DNA of 64,000 nt from Cypionkella aquatica (GCF_030161095.1 NZ_BSPP01000002.1:186001-250000), one strand, 5' to 3'; shown: positions 28,883-38,932, counted from the first letter of the stretch. Made by a program: numbers and translations. Notes: generated by a model not told the origin, from the letters alone.

Positions 28883-29809
28883 TTACAGCTTTTCAATCAG
28901 TTCCGGCACTGCGGTGAACAGATCGGCCACCAGCCCGTAATCTGCCACTTGGAAAATCGGCGCTTCTTCATCCTTGTTGATCGCGACGATGACTTTGCTG
29001 TCCTTCATCCCGGCAAGGTGTTGAATCGCGCCAGAAATCCCAACCGCGACATACAGCTGCGGGGCGACGACTTTGCCGGTTTGGCCCACTTGCCAATCGT
29101 TTGGCGCATAGCCACTGTCGACAGCCGCACGCGAAGCACCAACGGCGGCGCCGAGCTTGTCAGCCAGTTTCTCAATCAGATCAAAGCTTTCCTTGCTGCC
29201 AACGCCACGGCCACCTGAAACCACGATCCCCGCCGAGGTCAACTCGGGACGATCAGAGGTTGCGGTTTTATCCTCAACCCAAGCCGACAGACCGGCTTCG
29301 CCCGGGCCGCCGATTTTCTCGACAGCTGCCGAGCCGTTGGCTTCAACGGCGGTAAACGTCGCGGTGCGGACGGTGAACACCTTCTTGGCATCCGCCGACT
29401 TGACGGTTTGCACAGCGTTGCCTGCATAGATCGGGCGCTCGAACGTGTCGGCGTCGATCACTGCGGTGGCATCAGAGATCACCATCACGTCCAACAAGGC
29501 AGCCACACGCGGCAGCACGTTCTTGTTGAAAGCGGTGGCAGCTCCACAGATGTGGCTGTAACCGCCAGCCAGACCAACCACCAAAGCTGCGGTCGATTCT
29601 GCCATGCCGTGGCAATAGGCGTGATCGTCGGCGAACAACACTTTGGAAACGCCGGACAATTTGGCAGCTTCGGCCGCCGCAGCATCGCCACCCGTGCCAG
29701 CAACCAGCACATGCACCTCGCCCAGCGAAGCCACGGCAGCCAGGGTTTTTGCAACGGCGTCGGTCGCCAAAGCGCCTTCGTTTACATCCGCAATCAGCAG
29801 AACGGCCAT
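28883..29809 (-). CDS. etfA: electron transfer flavoprotein alpha subunit
   Basis: 308 residues. The N-terminal domain starts [12 protein letters not shown]; the C-terminal FAD-binding region shows VSGGRGVGSKESF, GASRAAVDSGY, QVGQTGKVVAPQLY and ISGAIQHLAGM. Accepts electrons from acyl-CoA dehydrogenases (Mcd is a likely client) and passes them to ETF-quinone oxidoreductase. The start overlaps the etfB stop (ATGA). Confidence 0.96.
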   Translation of the reverse strand: MAVLLIADVNEGALATDAVAKTLAAVASLGEVHVLVAGTGGDAAAAEAAKLSGVSKVLFADDHAYCHGMAESTAALVVGLAGGYSHICGAATAFNKNVLPRVAALLDVMVISDATAVIDADTFERPIYAGNAVQTVKSADAKKVFTVRTATFTAVEANGSAAVEKIGGPGEAGLSAWVEDKTATSDRPELTSAGIVVSGGRGVGSKESFDLIEKLADKLGAAVGASRAAVDSGYAPNDWQVGQTGKVVAPQLYVAVGISGAIQHLAGMKDSKVIVAINKDEEAPIFQVADYGLVADLFTAVPELIEKL

Positions 29810-30570
29810 CAGATCACCCCCGCTTCGTCTTTGAGTTTCGCAATCAACTCGGCAACCGAGCTTACTTTGACGCCAGCCTTGCGGCCCGCAGGTTCAACGG
29901 TTTTCACAATGCTCAGACGCGGTGCCACATCCACACCGAAATCAGCCGGGGTTTTGATCGCCAAAGGCTTGGCCTTGGCTTTCATGATGTTCGGCAGGCT
30001 TGCATAGCGCGGTTCGTTCAGGCGCAGATCGACCGAAACGATGGTCGGCATTTTCACCGAAATCGTCTGCAAACCGCCGTCCACTTCCCGGGTGACCACG
30101 GCTTTGTCGCCGTCAATCGCCAGCTCGGACACAAAAGTCGCCTGCGACCAGCCCAGCAGCGCCGACAGCATCTGGCCGGTGGCATTCATATCGTTATCAA
30201 TGGCTTGCTTGCCACACAGCACGATACCGGGGGCTTCTTCCTTGACCACAGCGGCCAGAAGTTTCGCCACCGAAAGCGGCTCAATGTCGGTATGCACGTT
30301 GTCAGTCGCTTCGATCAGGATCGCGCGATCCGCACCCATCGCCAAAGCGGTGCGCAGGGTTTCCTGACTTTGCTTGACGCCGATGGAAACCACCACAACC
30401 TCGGTTGCGATGCCCTTTTCCTTCAGCCGGATCGCTTCTTCGACAGCGATCTCGTCAAACGGGTTCATCGACATTTTCACATTGGCAAGATCAACCCCGG
30501 AACCGTCCGCTTTCACGCGCACTTTCACGTTGTAGTCGATCACACGTTTGACAGGTACAAGAACCTTCAT
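29809..30570 (-). CDS. etfB: electron transfer flavoprotein beta subunit
   Basis: 253 residues beginning [16 protein letters not shown]. The AMP/FAD-binding region includes [24 protein letters not shown] and the recognition loop [18 protein letters not shown]. First gene of the etfBA pair, with AGAGATG ahead of the start. It forms a heterodimer with EtfA. Confidence 0.96.
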   Translation of the reverse strand: MKVLVPVKRVIDYNVKVRVKADGSGVDLANVKMSMNPFDEIAVEEAIRLKEKGIATEVVVVSIGVKQSQETLRTALAMGADRAILIEATDNVHTDIEPLSVAKLLAAVVKEEAPGIVLCGKQAIDNDMNATGQMLSALLGWSQATFVSELAIDGDKAVVTREVDGGLQTISVKMPTIVSVDLRLNEPRYASLPNIMKAKAKPLAIKTPADFGVDVAPRLSIVKTVEPAGRKAGVKVSSVAELIAKLKDEAGVI

Positions 30571-30687
30571 CGCGCATCTCTCCGTTCAATGGCCCGAAGG
30601 CCGCCCAAGCTCTCGCAGCCGTCATATCGTGTTGCAAGTCCGTATAACAGACCAAAACCGACAGAAATAAGCGGCGCTACGTCGCGT

Positions 30688-31260
30688 CTAGCGCGTGAGG
30701 CCCGGCACCCAGAGCACGTCATCGCGGCCATCATTGTTGGCGATACGGCCCGCGACGAAGAACCAATCGGACAGCCGGTTTAGGTATTTCACCGCCTCGG
30801 GGTTCACTGCCTCGGAGGCAGCAAGTTCCACCACCAAACGCTCGGCCCGTCGGCTGACTGTGCGGCACAGGTGAAGATGCGCCGCCAAAGCGCTGCCACC
30901 GGGCAAAATAAAGCTGCGCAAGGGCGTCAGCCGCGTGTTCATCGCGTCAATTTCCGATTCTAGGCGCGCCACTTGCCCGGCAATCATCCGCAGCGGCGGA
31001 TAGGTGGCCTCGGCATCTTTATCCATGTCTGGGCTGCAAAGGTCCGCACCCAGATCGAACAGGTCGTTGGAAATCCGCTGCAGAGCCGCATCCAGATCGC
31101 CGCTGCTGTGTTGCCGTGCCAAGCCTACCGTCGCATTGGTCTCATCCACCGTGCCATAGGCGGTGACGCGGGCCGAGTGTTTGGCTACCCGAACCCCGTT
31201 GCCCAAAGCGGTTTCGCCCTTATCGCCGGTTTTGGTGTAAATCTTTGACAGAACGACCAT
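30688..31260 (-). CDS. ATP:cob(I)alamin adenosyltransferase, PduO type
   Basis: 190 residues with the family N-terminus KIYTKTGDKGETALGNG, the motif RRAERLVVELA and the final block KYLNRLSDWFFVAGR. It makes adenosylcobalamin, the cofactor of ethylmalonyl-CoA and methylmalonyl-CoA mutases, in keeping with mcd in the window. Its start overlaps the stop of the small HIG1-like gene by one base. Confidence 0.93.
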   Translation of the reverse strand: MVVLSKIYTKTGDKGETALGNGVRVAKHSARVTAYGTVDETNATVGLARQHSSGDLDAALQRISNDLFDLGADLCSPDMDKDAEATYPPLRMIAGQVARLESEIDAMNTRLTPLRSFILPGGSALAAHLHLCRTVSRRAERLVVELAASEAVNPEAVKYLNRLSDWFFVAGRIANNDGRDDVLWVPGLTR

Positions 31261-31469
31261 CAGTTGCCCCCCCGGCTGCGATAATAGGCGTAGCCCACGA
31301 TGATGATGACTGCCCCGGCCTGCGCGATAATTCTGTAGCGCATCAGGCGGTTAGAGTGTTTGCGGTTGAAATCGCCACCCTTGGCAAAGCTGCCGATGCC
31401 AATCATCAGGATGATCAGCACCAGAAAACAGGCAAGGATGCCGATGATGAAAATCGGGTCGCTGGGCAT
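31260..31469 (-). CDS. HIG1-domain twin transmembrane helix protein
   Basis: 69 residues: helix 1 (IFIIGILACFLVLIILMIGI), the conserved loop SFAKGGDFNRKHSNRLMRYRI, helix 2 (AQAGAVIIIVGYAYY). This is the HIG_1_N-type small protein of alphaproteobacteria; mitochondrial relatives act with cytochrome oxidase. It overlaps the adenosyltransferase start. Confidence 0.8.
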   Translation of the reverse strand: MPSDPIFIIGILACFLVLIILMIGIGSFAKGGDFNRKHSNRLMRYRIIAQAGAVIIIVGYAYYRSRGGN

Positions 31470-31534
31470 GAGAGCTCCTTTCGCTTTGCCCCTGATTTAG
31501 GCGCTTGCGCAGAAAAAGCGAGGCGGAAAACGCC

Positions 31535-32359
31535 TCAGCCTTTGGCGATCAGCCAATCCAGCATCGCGGTTGGCAGAATCCGCCGGGCAAAGCCCATCAG
31601 ATACGTCGGCGTTGTGACAAAATACCGCGCCTTTGGTCGCGCTGATTCCAAAGCGTGGATCAGCTTTTCTGTCACCGCAGAGGCGGGCAACTCCCAACGA
31701 TCAGGCGGGCCTGCTTCATAAAGCCTGCCACGCAGTGACGCATATTCCGAAGCGCGGGCCGAGTTTTGCCAATCAATCCAGCGCTCAAAATGCGGAATCG
31801 CCTTTTCGCGGATGGATGTTCCGATCGGCCCCGGTTCGATCAAAATGATCTTGATGCCGGTGTCGGCCATCTCAATCCGCAGCACATCCGTCAGCCCTTC
31901 CATGGCGAATTTGGTCGCCACATAAGCGCCACGCCATTTCAGCGCGACAAGGCCAAGCACCGAGGAACAATTGATAATCCGCCCGCCGCCTTGCGCACGC
32001 ATCAAAGGGATCACCCGCCGCGTCAGGTCGTGATAGCCGAACAGGTTGGTCTCAAAAATCGCGCGCAACGCACCACGCGGCAGGTCTTCCACCGCGCCGG
32101 GGCAGGCAAAAGCGCCATTGTTGTAAAGTGCGTCCAGCTTGCCGCCGGTGCGCGCGACCACCTCCGCTACCGCGGCCTCGACGCTTGCCTCATCTGCGTA
32201 ATCCAGCGCGAAACTTTCCAAGCCCTCGGCGCGCAAACGCTCGCAATCGGGTTCCTGCCGACAGGTTGCAAACACCCGCCAGCCCCGCGCCCGCAAGCCG
32301 CGCGCCGCGTCCAGCCCGATGCCAGACGAGCATCCCGTGATCAAAATTGTGCGTTCCAT
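31535..32359 (-). CDS. short-chain dehydrogenase/reductase
   Basis: 274 residues. NAD(P)-binding TGCSSGIG near residue 8, Ser in NCSSVLGL, and catalytic YVATK near residue 147. Classical SDR with an unassigned substrate; the C-terminal extension is similar to retinol-dehydrogenase-like SDRs. No functional link to neighbours is visible. Confidence 0.85.
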   Translation of the reverse strand: MERTILITGCSSGIGLDAARGLRARGWRVFATCRQEPDCERLRAEGLESFALDYADEASVEAAVAEVVARTGGKLDALYNNGAFACPGAVEDLPRGALRAIFETNLFGYHDLTRRVIPLMRAQGGGRIINCSSVLGLVALKWRGAYVATKFAMEGLTDVLRIEMADTGIKIILIEPGPIGTSIREKAIPHFERWIDWQNSARASEYASLRGRLYEAGPPDRWELPASAVTEKLIHALESARPKARYFVTTPTYLMGFARRILPTAMLDWLIAKG

Positions 32360-32430
32360 GCCTGTGCCCCTTTGTGGGTTTTCCCCTTCCTAGGTGCTGC
32401 GGCAGGTTTCGACAATCATTCAGTGCAAAA

Positions 32431-32880
32431 TCACTCGCGCAACAGACGCGATGCGATATAGCCCTCAATCCCATCCCCTTCGACGCGGATCAGGGACCAG
32501 CCATCGACGCCCTCACCTTGCGCCACCACCAGAACCGATTCGCCACGGGTCAGCCGGTCAACCACGTCATAATCCTTGCCCGGGCCAGAGCGGACATTAG
32601 CGGATGTTGAGGCAATCACCATCACCAGGCCCGCTGCAGCCACTACAGGCTCTGGCGTAGTTTGGACTGAAACCGGCGTCGCCATCAGCGGCGCGTCCGG
32701 CACGAAAGCCGCCTGCGTCACAGGTAAAACCGCAGGTTCTGGGGTTTGCGACAGCATCACAGGTGCGGCCACCACGGGCACCGCCGCTATCATGCCAAAG
32801 CGTTGCTGGCCACGATCAACGCCGCCGAAAACCATTGCAGCATAAAGGCCCGCACAGAGAAACAGAGTTAATTTGAACAT
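32431..32880 (-). CDS. SH3-domain envelope protein
   Basis: 149 residues from ATG 32880. N-terminal hydrophobic segment (FKLTLFLCAGLYAAMVFGG) is a signal peptide or anchor, then a Pro/Ala/Val-rich linker, and a C-terminal bacterial SH3 domain (ASTSANVRSGPGKDYDVVDRL, YIASRLL). Such domains often bind peptidoglycan peptides; the role here is unknown. Confidence 0.8.
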   Translation of the reverse strand: MFKLTLFLCAGLYAAMVFGGVDRGQQRFGMIAAVPVVAAPVMLSQTPEPAVLPVTQAAFVPDAPLMATPVSVQTTPEPVVAAAGLVMVIASTSANVRSGPGKDYDVVDRLTRGESVLVVAQGEGVDGWSLIRVEGDGIEGYIASRLLRE

Positions 32881-33037
32881 CTTACAGGCACCCCACTGAT
32901 CGCCCGCAGCCATAGCACAATGCTACCAGAAACAGAGTGGAAAAAGCAGCGATTTCTCCCCCTAAACTGCGCAGGGCCGGCGCTGAATTTGCGTTTTTCG
33001 GCTGGACCAGCCTCGCCCCCCGCTCTACACCACATCC

Positions 33038-35341
33038 ATGTCCGACGCCGAAGATGACCCCAAGATAGAGCCGATTACCCTCGCGGAGCCTTTGGCCCGC
33101 GCGATTGGTGAACGCTATCTGACCTATGCCTTGTCCACCATTATGCATCGCGCCCTGCCGGATGCACGCGATGGTCTGAAGCCCGTTCATCGCCGTATCC
33201 TTTATGCTATGCGAGAGCTAAAGCTTTCAGCGACCTCTGCGTTCCGTAAGTCTGCAAAAATATCTGGCGATGTGATGGGAAACTATCACCCGCATGGCGA
33301 TTCCGCGATTTACGACGCGATGGCGCGGCTCGCGCAAGATTTCAACGTCCGCTATCCGCTGGTGGATGGCCAAGGCAACTTCGGCAACATTGACGGCGAT
33401 AACCCAGCAGCATCGCGTTACACCGAGGCCCGCCTGACCGCGATTGCCGAGACGCTGATGGAGGGGTTGACCGAAAACGCGGTCGATTTCCGTCCGAACT
33501 ATGACGGCACGCTGGAAGAGCCGGTCGTGATGCCCGCTGCCTTCCCGAACCTGCTGGCGAATGGCTCGTCTGGTATCGCCGTTGGCATGGCCACCAACAT
33601 TCCGCCGCATAACCTCGAAGAACTGATCCTCGGTTGCCATGCGATGATGGCCGATCCCGCGATCAGCGATGACGCCTTGGTTGACATCATCCCCGGCCCA
33701 GATTTCCCCACTGGCGGTGTGATGATCGAACCTCGCGCGACGATGGTTGAGGCATATCGCACCGGGCGTGGTTCTTTCCGCACCCGCGCGAAATGGCATG
33801 TCGAGGATTTGGGCCGTGGCACTTGGCAGATCATCATCACCGAGATCCCGTATCAGGTGCAGAAATCCAAGCTGATCGAAAAGCTGGCCGAACTTATCCA
33901 GACCAAGCGTATTCCTTTGCTCGCCGATGTGCGCGACGAATCCGCCGATGATATTCGCATCGTGCTTGAACCGCGCTCTCGCACGGTTGAGGCCGATATG
34001 CTGATGGCGGCCTTGTTCAAAAGCTCGGATCTTGAGGCGCGGTTCAGCCTGAATATGAACGTGCTGATCGACGGGCGGCAGCCGAAAGTGTGCAGCCTGA
34101 AAGAGGTTCTGCGCGCCTTTCTCGATCACCGCCGCGATGTTCTCAAGCGCCGCAGCACGCATCGGATGGAGAAGATTGATCACCGGCTTGAGGTGCTCGA
34201 AGGCTTTATCATCACGTTCCTGAACCTAGATCGCGTCATCGACATCATTCGCTATGACACCGATCCCAAGGCCGCTTTGATGGCTGAACACTGGGGCAAG
34301 CCGCACAAGCGCGCGATGTCCGAGAAGGATTATGTCCCACCGAAACCCGGCGAGGGTGAGCTTTCAGAGGTGCAGACCGAAGCCATCCTGAACATGCGCC
34401 TGCGCTCTTTGCGGCGGCTTGAGGAAATGGAGCTGCTGGCCGAGCGCGATGCTTTGATGGCCGAGCGTGCCGGGTTGGTTGATCTGCTGGAAAGCGACGC
34501 GTTGCAGTGGAAGCAGATCGGGCTGGAACTGGACGATATTCGCAAGCGGTTCGGCAAGGAAACGGCTTTGGGTCGCCGTCGCACCGCCTTCGCCGAGGCG
34601 GGCGAGGTCGAGGAAGTCAGCTTTGAAGCAATGATCGAGCGCGAGCCGATCACCGTGGTTTGCAGCCAGATGGGCTGGATCAGGGCGTTGAAAGGTCATG
34701 TCGATCTGGCGACCGAGCAGAAATTCAAAGACGGCGATACCGCGCGTTTCGCGTTCCATGCCGAGACCACCGACAAAATCCTGCTGATCGGCGCGAATGG
34801 GCGGTTCTATACTTTGGTCGGCGTCAACCTGCCCGGCGGGCGCGGCATGGGGGAACCTGTGCGGCTGATGGTTGATCTGCCGAATGATTCCGAGATCGTC
34901 GATTTGCAAATCTTCCGCTCGGGTGAAAAGCTGTTGGTGGCCTCGTCGGCGGGGGATGGTTTTGTCGTCACCTCGGATGAGGTGCTGGCGCAGACCCGCG
35001 CGGGCAAGCAGGTGCTGTCTTTGGGGGCCGGGGTCAAGACCGCGATCTGCCGCAAGGTTGTGGGTGATCATGTCGCCGTGGTCGGCGATAACCGCAAGGT
35101 TCTGGTGTTCCCGCTGGCGGATTTGCCTGAGATGGCCAAGGGTAAGGGCGTGCGGCTGCAGAAATATAAGGACGGTGGGCTTTCGGATGCCACCACCTTT
35201 GTTTTGGCGGCTGGATTGGCGTGGAAAGACCCGGCTGGGCGGACGCGGACTGAAACTGATCTGGGCGAATGGATCGGGGCGCGGGCAACGGCTGGGCGGA
35301 TGGCGCCGCGTGGCTTCCCGCGGGACAATCGCTTCAATTGA
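33038..35341 (+). CDS. parC: DNA topoisomerase IV subunit A
   Basis: 767 residues. The breakage-reunion domain shows [19 protein letters not shown], the quinolone region [11 protein letters not shown] (wild-type-like Ser and acidic residue), and the catalytic Y128 in [12 protein letters not shown]-terminal beta-propeller follows from about residue 530. It decatenates daughter chromosomes with ParE, encoded elsewhere. The stop is followed seven bases later by the palindrome-headed repeat. Confidence 0.96.
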   Translation: MSDAEDDPKIEPITLAEPLARAIGERYLTYALSTIMHRALPDARDGLKPVHRRILYAMRELKLSATSAFRKSAKISGDVMGNYHPHGDSAIYDAMARLAQDFNVRYPLVDGQGNFGNIDGDNPAASRYTEARLTAIAETLMEGLTENAVDFRPNYDGTLEEPVVMPAAFPNLLANGSSGIAVGMATNIPPHNLEELILGCHAMMADPAISDDALVDIIPGPDFPTGGVMIEPRATMVEAYRTGRGSFRTRAKWHVEDLGRGTWQIIITEIPYQVQKSKLIEKLAELIQTKRIPLLADVRDESADDIRIVLEPRSRTVEADMLMAALFKSSDLEARFSLNMNVLIDGRQPKVCSLKEVLRAFLDHRRDVLKRRSTHRMEKIDHRLEVLEGFIITFLNLDRVIDIIRYDTDPKAALMAEHWGKPHKRAMSEKDYVPPKPGEGELSEVQTEAILNMRLRSLRRLEEMELLAERDALMAERAGLVDLLESDALQWKQIGLELDDIRKRFGKETALGRRRTAFAEAGEVEEVSFEAMIEREPITVVCSQMGWIRALKGHVDLATEQKFKDGDTARFAFHAETTDKILLIGANGRFYTLVGVNLPGGRGMGEPVRLMVDLPNDSEIVDLQIFRSGEKLLVASSAGDGFVVTSDEVLAQTRAGKQVLSLGAGVKTAICRKVVGDHVAVVGDNRKVLVFPLADLPEMAKGKGVRLQKYKDGGLSDATTFVLAAGLAWKDPAGRTRTETDLGEWIGARATAGRMAPRGFPRDNRFN

Positions 35342-35348
35342 GCGTGGC

Positions 35349-35427
35349 TGTCCACGCGTGGACAAGCTTGCGCTTTATATGATTTCAATGCCTTAGAGGG
35401 GTGTCATTCACCTATCGTTAAGCTTTT
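35349..35427 (+). repeat. palindrome-headed 3' element, copy 2
   Basis: Starts seven bases after parC: TGTCCACGCGTGGACA (35349-35364), then GCGCTTTATATGATTTCAATG, GAGGGGTGTCATTCA and a distal GTTAAGCTTTT. The distal end covers the stop codon and last codons of the convergent kdgK, so part of the element is also coding. Confidence 0.75.
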
Positions 35428-36308
35428 GGTGCCACTAACGCACCGGGTGCTGCGATCACTTGTGCCGCCAAGTTCGCGGCACCGTGCAAACACGCGGCCA
35501 TCGCCGCGCCCTGTATCCGGGCCGCCAGAAACCCCGCGTTAAAGCTGTCACCCGCCGCCGTGCTATCGACTACGGGGCTGGGCGCTGGCTGCATCTGATG
35601 CGTGGCACCGTCCCAAGCCTGAACGATTCCCGCGCCGTTTTTCACCACCACGCAACCCGCGCCCCAACCGCGATAGCGCGCGATGGTAGCCGTAGGGCTG
35701 GCGTCACCAAACACCCGCGCGTCTTCATCAAACGACGGCAAAACCACATCCGCGCCCGCTGCGGCAGCCGCGATCCAATAGCGCAGATCGGCGGCATCAG
35801 GCCAAAGCCGTTCGCGCATATTGGGGTCGAAGGCCACGACCGCGCCCGCCGCGCGCGCCTGCGCGATTGCCGCCAGCAAAGTCGCGCGCCCGGCCTGCGA
35901 CAGGATCGCCAAAGTGATACCAGAGAACACCACCAACCCGGCCCCGGCCAATCCTTGCGCCAAGGCGGCGGGATCATCGGCCAGTGTCTTTGCCGCCGAA
36001 CTGTCGCGCCAATAGCTAAAGCTACGCTCGCCATTTTGCAGCGTGATCAGGTAGATCCCGACCGAGCGGCCATCGACGCGCGCAACATGCGCCACACCAA
36101 CGCCTGCGGTTTGCATGAAGCCCAGCATTTGATCTGACAACGCATCACTTCCGACGGCACTCAGATAATCAACGCTGCAAGCCGCGGGTAACAACCGGCG
36201 CAGATACCATGCCATGTTGAACGTATCGCCAGCAAAGCCCTGCCGCAGCAGACCGCCACCAGTGGGCGACAGCTCGACCATACACTCCCCTATTGTCACA
36301 ACCCGCAT
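35418..36308 (-). CDS. kdgK: 2-dehydro-3-deoxygluconokinase (PfkB family)
   Basis: 296 residues from ATG 36308 (MRVVTIGECMVEL) with AGGAG in front. PfkB features: GGLLRQGFAGDTFNMAWYL at the N-terminus, the KdgK-like YWRDSSAAKTL, and the C-terminal VDSTAAGDSFNAGFLAAR with the catalytic Asp. It phosphorylates KDG in the Entner-Doudoroff-type breakdown of uronates or galactonate. The partner aldolase is not in the window. Confidence 0.85.
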   Translation of the reverse strand: MRVVTIGECMVELSPTGGGLLRQGFAGDTFNMAWYLRRLLPAACSVDYLSAVGSDALSDQMLGFMQTAGVGVAHVARVDGRSVGIYLITLQNGERSFSYWRDSSAAKTLADDPAALAQGLAGAGLVVFSGITLAILSQAGRATLLAAIAQARAAGAVVAFDPNMRERLWPDAADLRYWIAAAAAGADVVLPSFDEDARVFGDASPTATIARYRGWGAGCVVVKNGAGIVQAWDGATHQMQPAPSPVVDSTAAGDSFNAGFLAARIQGAAMAACLHGAANLAAQVIAAPGALVAPKA

Positions 36309-36441
36309 CGCATACTCCTGCATCTTTGCCAGAATGGGCGCAGCAGGCCTTGCCCGCAAGTGCGCCGCCGCAAGTGCGCCATTGAACCGCGCCCGCGCAG
36401 AGGCTACCCTGCGCGGCAGTGCAGCAATCAGGATTTTCAGC

Positions 36442-36687
36442 ATGGCGCAGCGACTTCATCTGGTGTTTGGCGGCGAACTTGTCAGCCCGCAGAAGAATGT
36501 GTTCAAGGATGTCAGCCAGATTCATATTGTGGGCATGTATCCCGATTATGCGACCGCCTTTGGCGCATGGAAAGCCGAGGCGCAGCGCACGGTCGACAAC
36601 GCCCATATGCGCTATTTCATCGCGCATATTCACCGCTTGCGCGAAGAAGGTGTGCCGGGATCCCTGACCGAGGAGATGGGCGCGTAA
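36442..36687 (+). CDS. DUF4170 family protein
   Basis: 81 residues from ATG 36442 (MAQRLHLVFGGELVSP), with KDVSQIHIVGMYPDYATAFGAWKA and RYFIAHIHRLREE. Small soluble protein of unknown function that regularly precedes the Kdo-transferase and lpxK genes in Rhodobacteraceae, as here, so a link with lipid A synthesis is plausible. The waaA-like gene begins 15 bases downstream. Confidence 0.8.
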   Translation: MAQRLHLVFGGELVSPQKNVFKDVSQIHIVGMYPDYATAFGAWKAEAQRTVDNAHMRYFIAHIHRLREEGVPGSLTEEMGA

Positions 36688-36702
36688 AAGCGACCGTTTT
36701 TC

Positions 36703-37893
36703 ATGGTGCTCTCTCTCGGCCGCACGCTTTACAATCTGACGGCGCGGCGGGCGGGCGGGGGTGATGATGCTCGCCCGGCGCGTCCACCGGGTGACCTGAT
36801 CTGGCTGCATGCGGCCGAGGTCGGCTGTTCGCGTGGGTTGCGGCAACTGGCCCTGCGTCTGGTCGAGGAACTGGGCGTCACAATTTTGCTGACCTGCCCC
36901 GACGAGGTGCCACTTACCGCCAATATGCTGCATCAGCATCCGCCCGCCGACACGCCCGCCGAGGCCCGTGCTTTTCTGTCACATTGGGCCCCTGCTTTGG
37001 TGATCATGGCCGAGGGCGAGTTGCGCCCTGCGGTGCTGCACGAGGCCGAACAGCGCAAGCTGGCTGTGATCATGGTTGATGCGCGCGCGCCTTATCTGAT
37101 GCAAGGGCGCGAGGGCTGGTATCCGGGGCTGATCCGCACGGCATTGCGCTCGATCAAGCAGGTGCTGGCGGTGGACGAGGCGGCGGCGCGGGCGTTTCGA
37201 CGCGCGGGTGCGGGCGAAGTCGCGGTGGCGGGGCGGATGGAGGAACCTTCGGCGGCGTTAAGCTATCATGAACCCGAGCGGGCGATGCTGGCGGGGCTCA
37301 TGGCGACGCGACCGGTGTGGTTGGCGGTGGATGTGCCTGCGGCGGAAGAGGCGGCGGTGATCGCAGCGCATCGCTCGGCGTTGCGGTTGGCGCATCGGTT
37401 GCTGCTGATCTTGGTGCCGCAGGATGCCGGGCGGGCGGCGGAACTGGCTGCGGGTATGGAAGCAGCCGAGGGTTGGACGGTGGCTCAGCGCGCGTTGGAT
37501 CAGGAACCCGACACCGAAACCGAAGTTTATATCCCGGATTCTGATGCTGAATACGGGCTGTGGTATCGACTGGCCCCGGTCAGCTATATGGGCGGATCGC
37601 TGTTGGGCGAGGGGTGCGCGCGCAATCCGATGGAGCCTGCGGCTTTGGGATCGGCGATTGTTTACGGGCCAAGGCCGGGGGGGTATGGATCCGTTTTTGG
37701 CCGCTTGGGTGCGGCGCAGGCGGCGCGGGCGGTGGGCTCGGCGGGCGATCTGGGCGATGCGCTGAGCGATCTTTTGGCGCCGGATAGGGCTGCTCGGCTG
37801 GCGCAGGCGGCATGGACTCTGGCCTCGGACGGGGTTGAGGTGACGGACCGCGTGGTTGATTTCGCGCGGGATGTGCTGGACGGGAGGAGCTGA
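36703..37893 (+). CDS. waaA: WaaA-like 3-deoxy-D-manno-octulosonic acid transferase
   Basis: 396 residues, somewhat shorter than the usual ~420. The GT30 nucleotide-sugar side is clear: [22 protein letters not shown] near 300 and IVYGPR. The acceptor-side motif reads HAAEVGCS (residues ~31-38), where the family has HAxSVGE; the Glu taken as catalytic base is replaced by Cys. No clear N-terminal membrane anchor. Located between DUF4170 and lpxK, overlapping lpxK by one base, so a role in the lipid A-Kdo core is likely, but activity is uncertain. Confidence 0.8.
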   Translation: MVLSLGRTLYNLTARRAGGGDDARPARPPGDLIWLHAAEVGCSRGLRQLALRLVEELGVTILLTCPDEVPLTANMLHQHPPADTPAEARAFLSHWAPALVIMAEGELRPAVLHEAEQRKLAVIMVDARAPYLMQGREGWYPGLIRTALRSIKQVLAVDEAAARAFRRAGAGEVAVAGRMEEPSAALSYHEPERAMLAGLMATRPVWLAVDVPAAEEAAVIAAHRSALRLAHRLLLILVPQDAGRAAELAAGMEAAEGWTVAQRALDQEPDTETEVYIPDSDAEYGLWYRLAPVSYMGGSLLGEGCARNPMEPAALGSAIVYGPRPGGYGSVFGRLGAAQAARAVGSAGDLGDALSDLLAPDRAARLAQAAWTLASDGVEVTDRVVDFARDVLDGRS

Positions 37894-38852
37894 TGCGTGC
37901 GCCGGGATTTTGGCGGAACCCGCCCGAGAGGCCGGGGCTTTGGGCGCGGGTGTTGGCGCCGCTGGGCTGGATCTATGGCTGGGCTACGGCGCGGCGGTTG
38001 CGGCAGCCGGGGTATAAGGCAAGCGTTCCGGTGATTTGCATTGGCAATATCAATGCGGGTGGGACGGGGAAAACCCCGACAGCGATTGCCTTGGTGGAAC
38101 GATTGGGCGCGCGGGGGCGGCGGGTGGCGGTGGTCAGTCGCGGACATGGCGGCTCTTTGACGGGGCCGATGCGGGTGGATATGGCGCGGCACCGGGCGGA
38201 TCAGGTGGGGGACGAGCCGCTGTTGCTGGCGGCGTTTTGTGAGGTTTGGGTCTCGAAGGATCGCGCGGCGGGGGTGCGGGCGGCCGAGGCTGCGGGCGTG
38301 GATGTTGTGCTGCTGGACGATGGATTTCAGAACCCGTCGGTGGTGAAGGATTTGTCGATTGTGGTGGTCGATGCGGCGGTGGGGTTCGGCAACGGGCGTT
38401 GCATTCCGGCGGGGCCGCTGCGGGAGCCGGTTGAGGCGGGGCTGAAGCGGGCAGATTTTGTGCTGGCGATTGGCGGGGATTTTGCGGTGGAAGGCGTGGC
38501 TTGCTTGCGGGGGCGGCTTGAGGTGCTGGCGATGGGGATGGCTTGGACGGGCGAGCGGGTGCTGGCTTTTGCGGGCATCGGGCGGCCAGAGAAGTTCTTT
38601 GCGACCCTGCTGGGCGAGGGGGCTGTGGTGGTCCGGGGCGAGGCTTTGGACGATCATCAGCCGCTGTCCGAGGCGTTGCTGACCCGGTTGGAAATCGAGG
38701 CCTTCGCGAAAGGGGCGCAGTTGGTGACGACGGAAAAGGATGCGGTGCGGCTGCCCGAGGCGTTCCGGGCTCGGGTTTTGACCCTGCCGGTCAGGCTGCG
38801 GATTGAGGATTGGGCGCCGTTGGAGTCGGCGTTTGATCGGTTGGGGATATAG
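37893..38852 (+). CDS. lpxK: tetraacyldisaccharide 4'-kinase
   Basis: 319 residues. N-terminal membrane-proximal helix ([15 protein letters not shown]), then [13 protein letters not shown] (Walker A near residue 50), [25 protein letters not shown] and [10 protein letters not shown]. Phosphorylates the lipid A precursor at the inner membrane. Overlaps the waaA-like gene; a palindrome-headed repeat begins one base beyond the stop. Confidence 0.95.
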   Translation: MRAPGFWRNPPERPGLWARVLAPLGWIYGWATARRLRQPGYKASVPVICIGNINAGGTGKTPTAIALVERLGARGRRVAVVSRGHGGSLTGPMRVDMARHRADQVGDEPLLLAAFCEVWVSKDRAAGVRAAEAAGVDVVLLDDGFQNPSVVKDLSIVVVDAAVGFGNGRCIPAGPLREPVEAGLKRADFVLAIGGDFAVEGVACLRGRLEVLAMGMAWTGERVLAFAGIGRPEKFFATLLGEGAVVVRGEALDDHQPLSEALLTRLEIEAFAKGAQLVTTEKDAVRLPEAFRARVLTLPVRLRIEDWAPLESAFDRLGI

Positions 38853-38853
38853 C

Positions 38854-38932
38854 TGTCCACGCGTGGACAGGCTATCGGTTTATGAAAAATCAATGGGTTA
38901 GATAGGGGTCATTCAGGGTTTGTTAACTTTTG
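38854..38932 (+). repeat. palindrome-headed 3' element, copy 3
   Basis: One base after lpxK: TGTCCACGCGTGGACA (38854-38869), then ATCGGTTTATGAAAAATCAA, GGGTTAGATAGGGGTCATTCA and GTTAACTTTT. Closest to copy 2 in the GGGGTCATTCA block. The 38966 gene follows 33 bases beyond its end, so here it is also in a 5' region. Confidence 0.75.

Noticed and set aside
33290-33330. Possible quinolone-resistance change in parC
   Set aside because: The region reads [11 protein letters not shown] with Ser and an acidic residue at the usual positions, as in susceptible enzymes.
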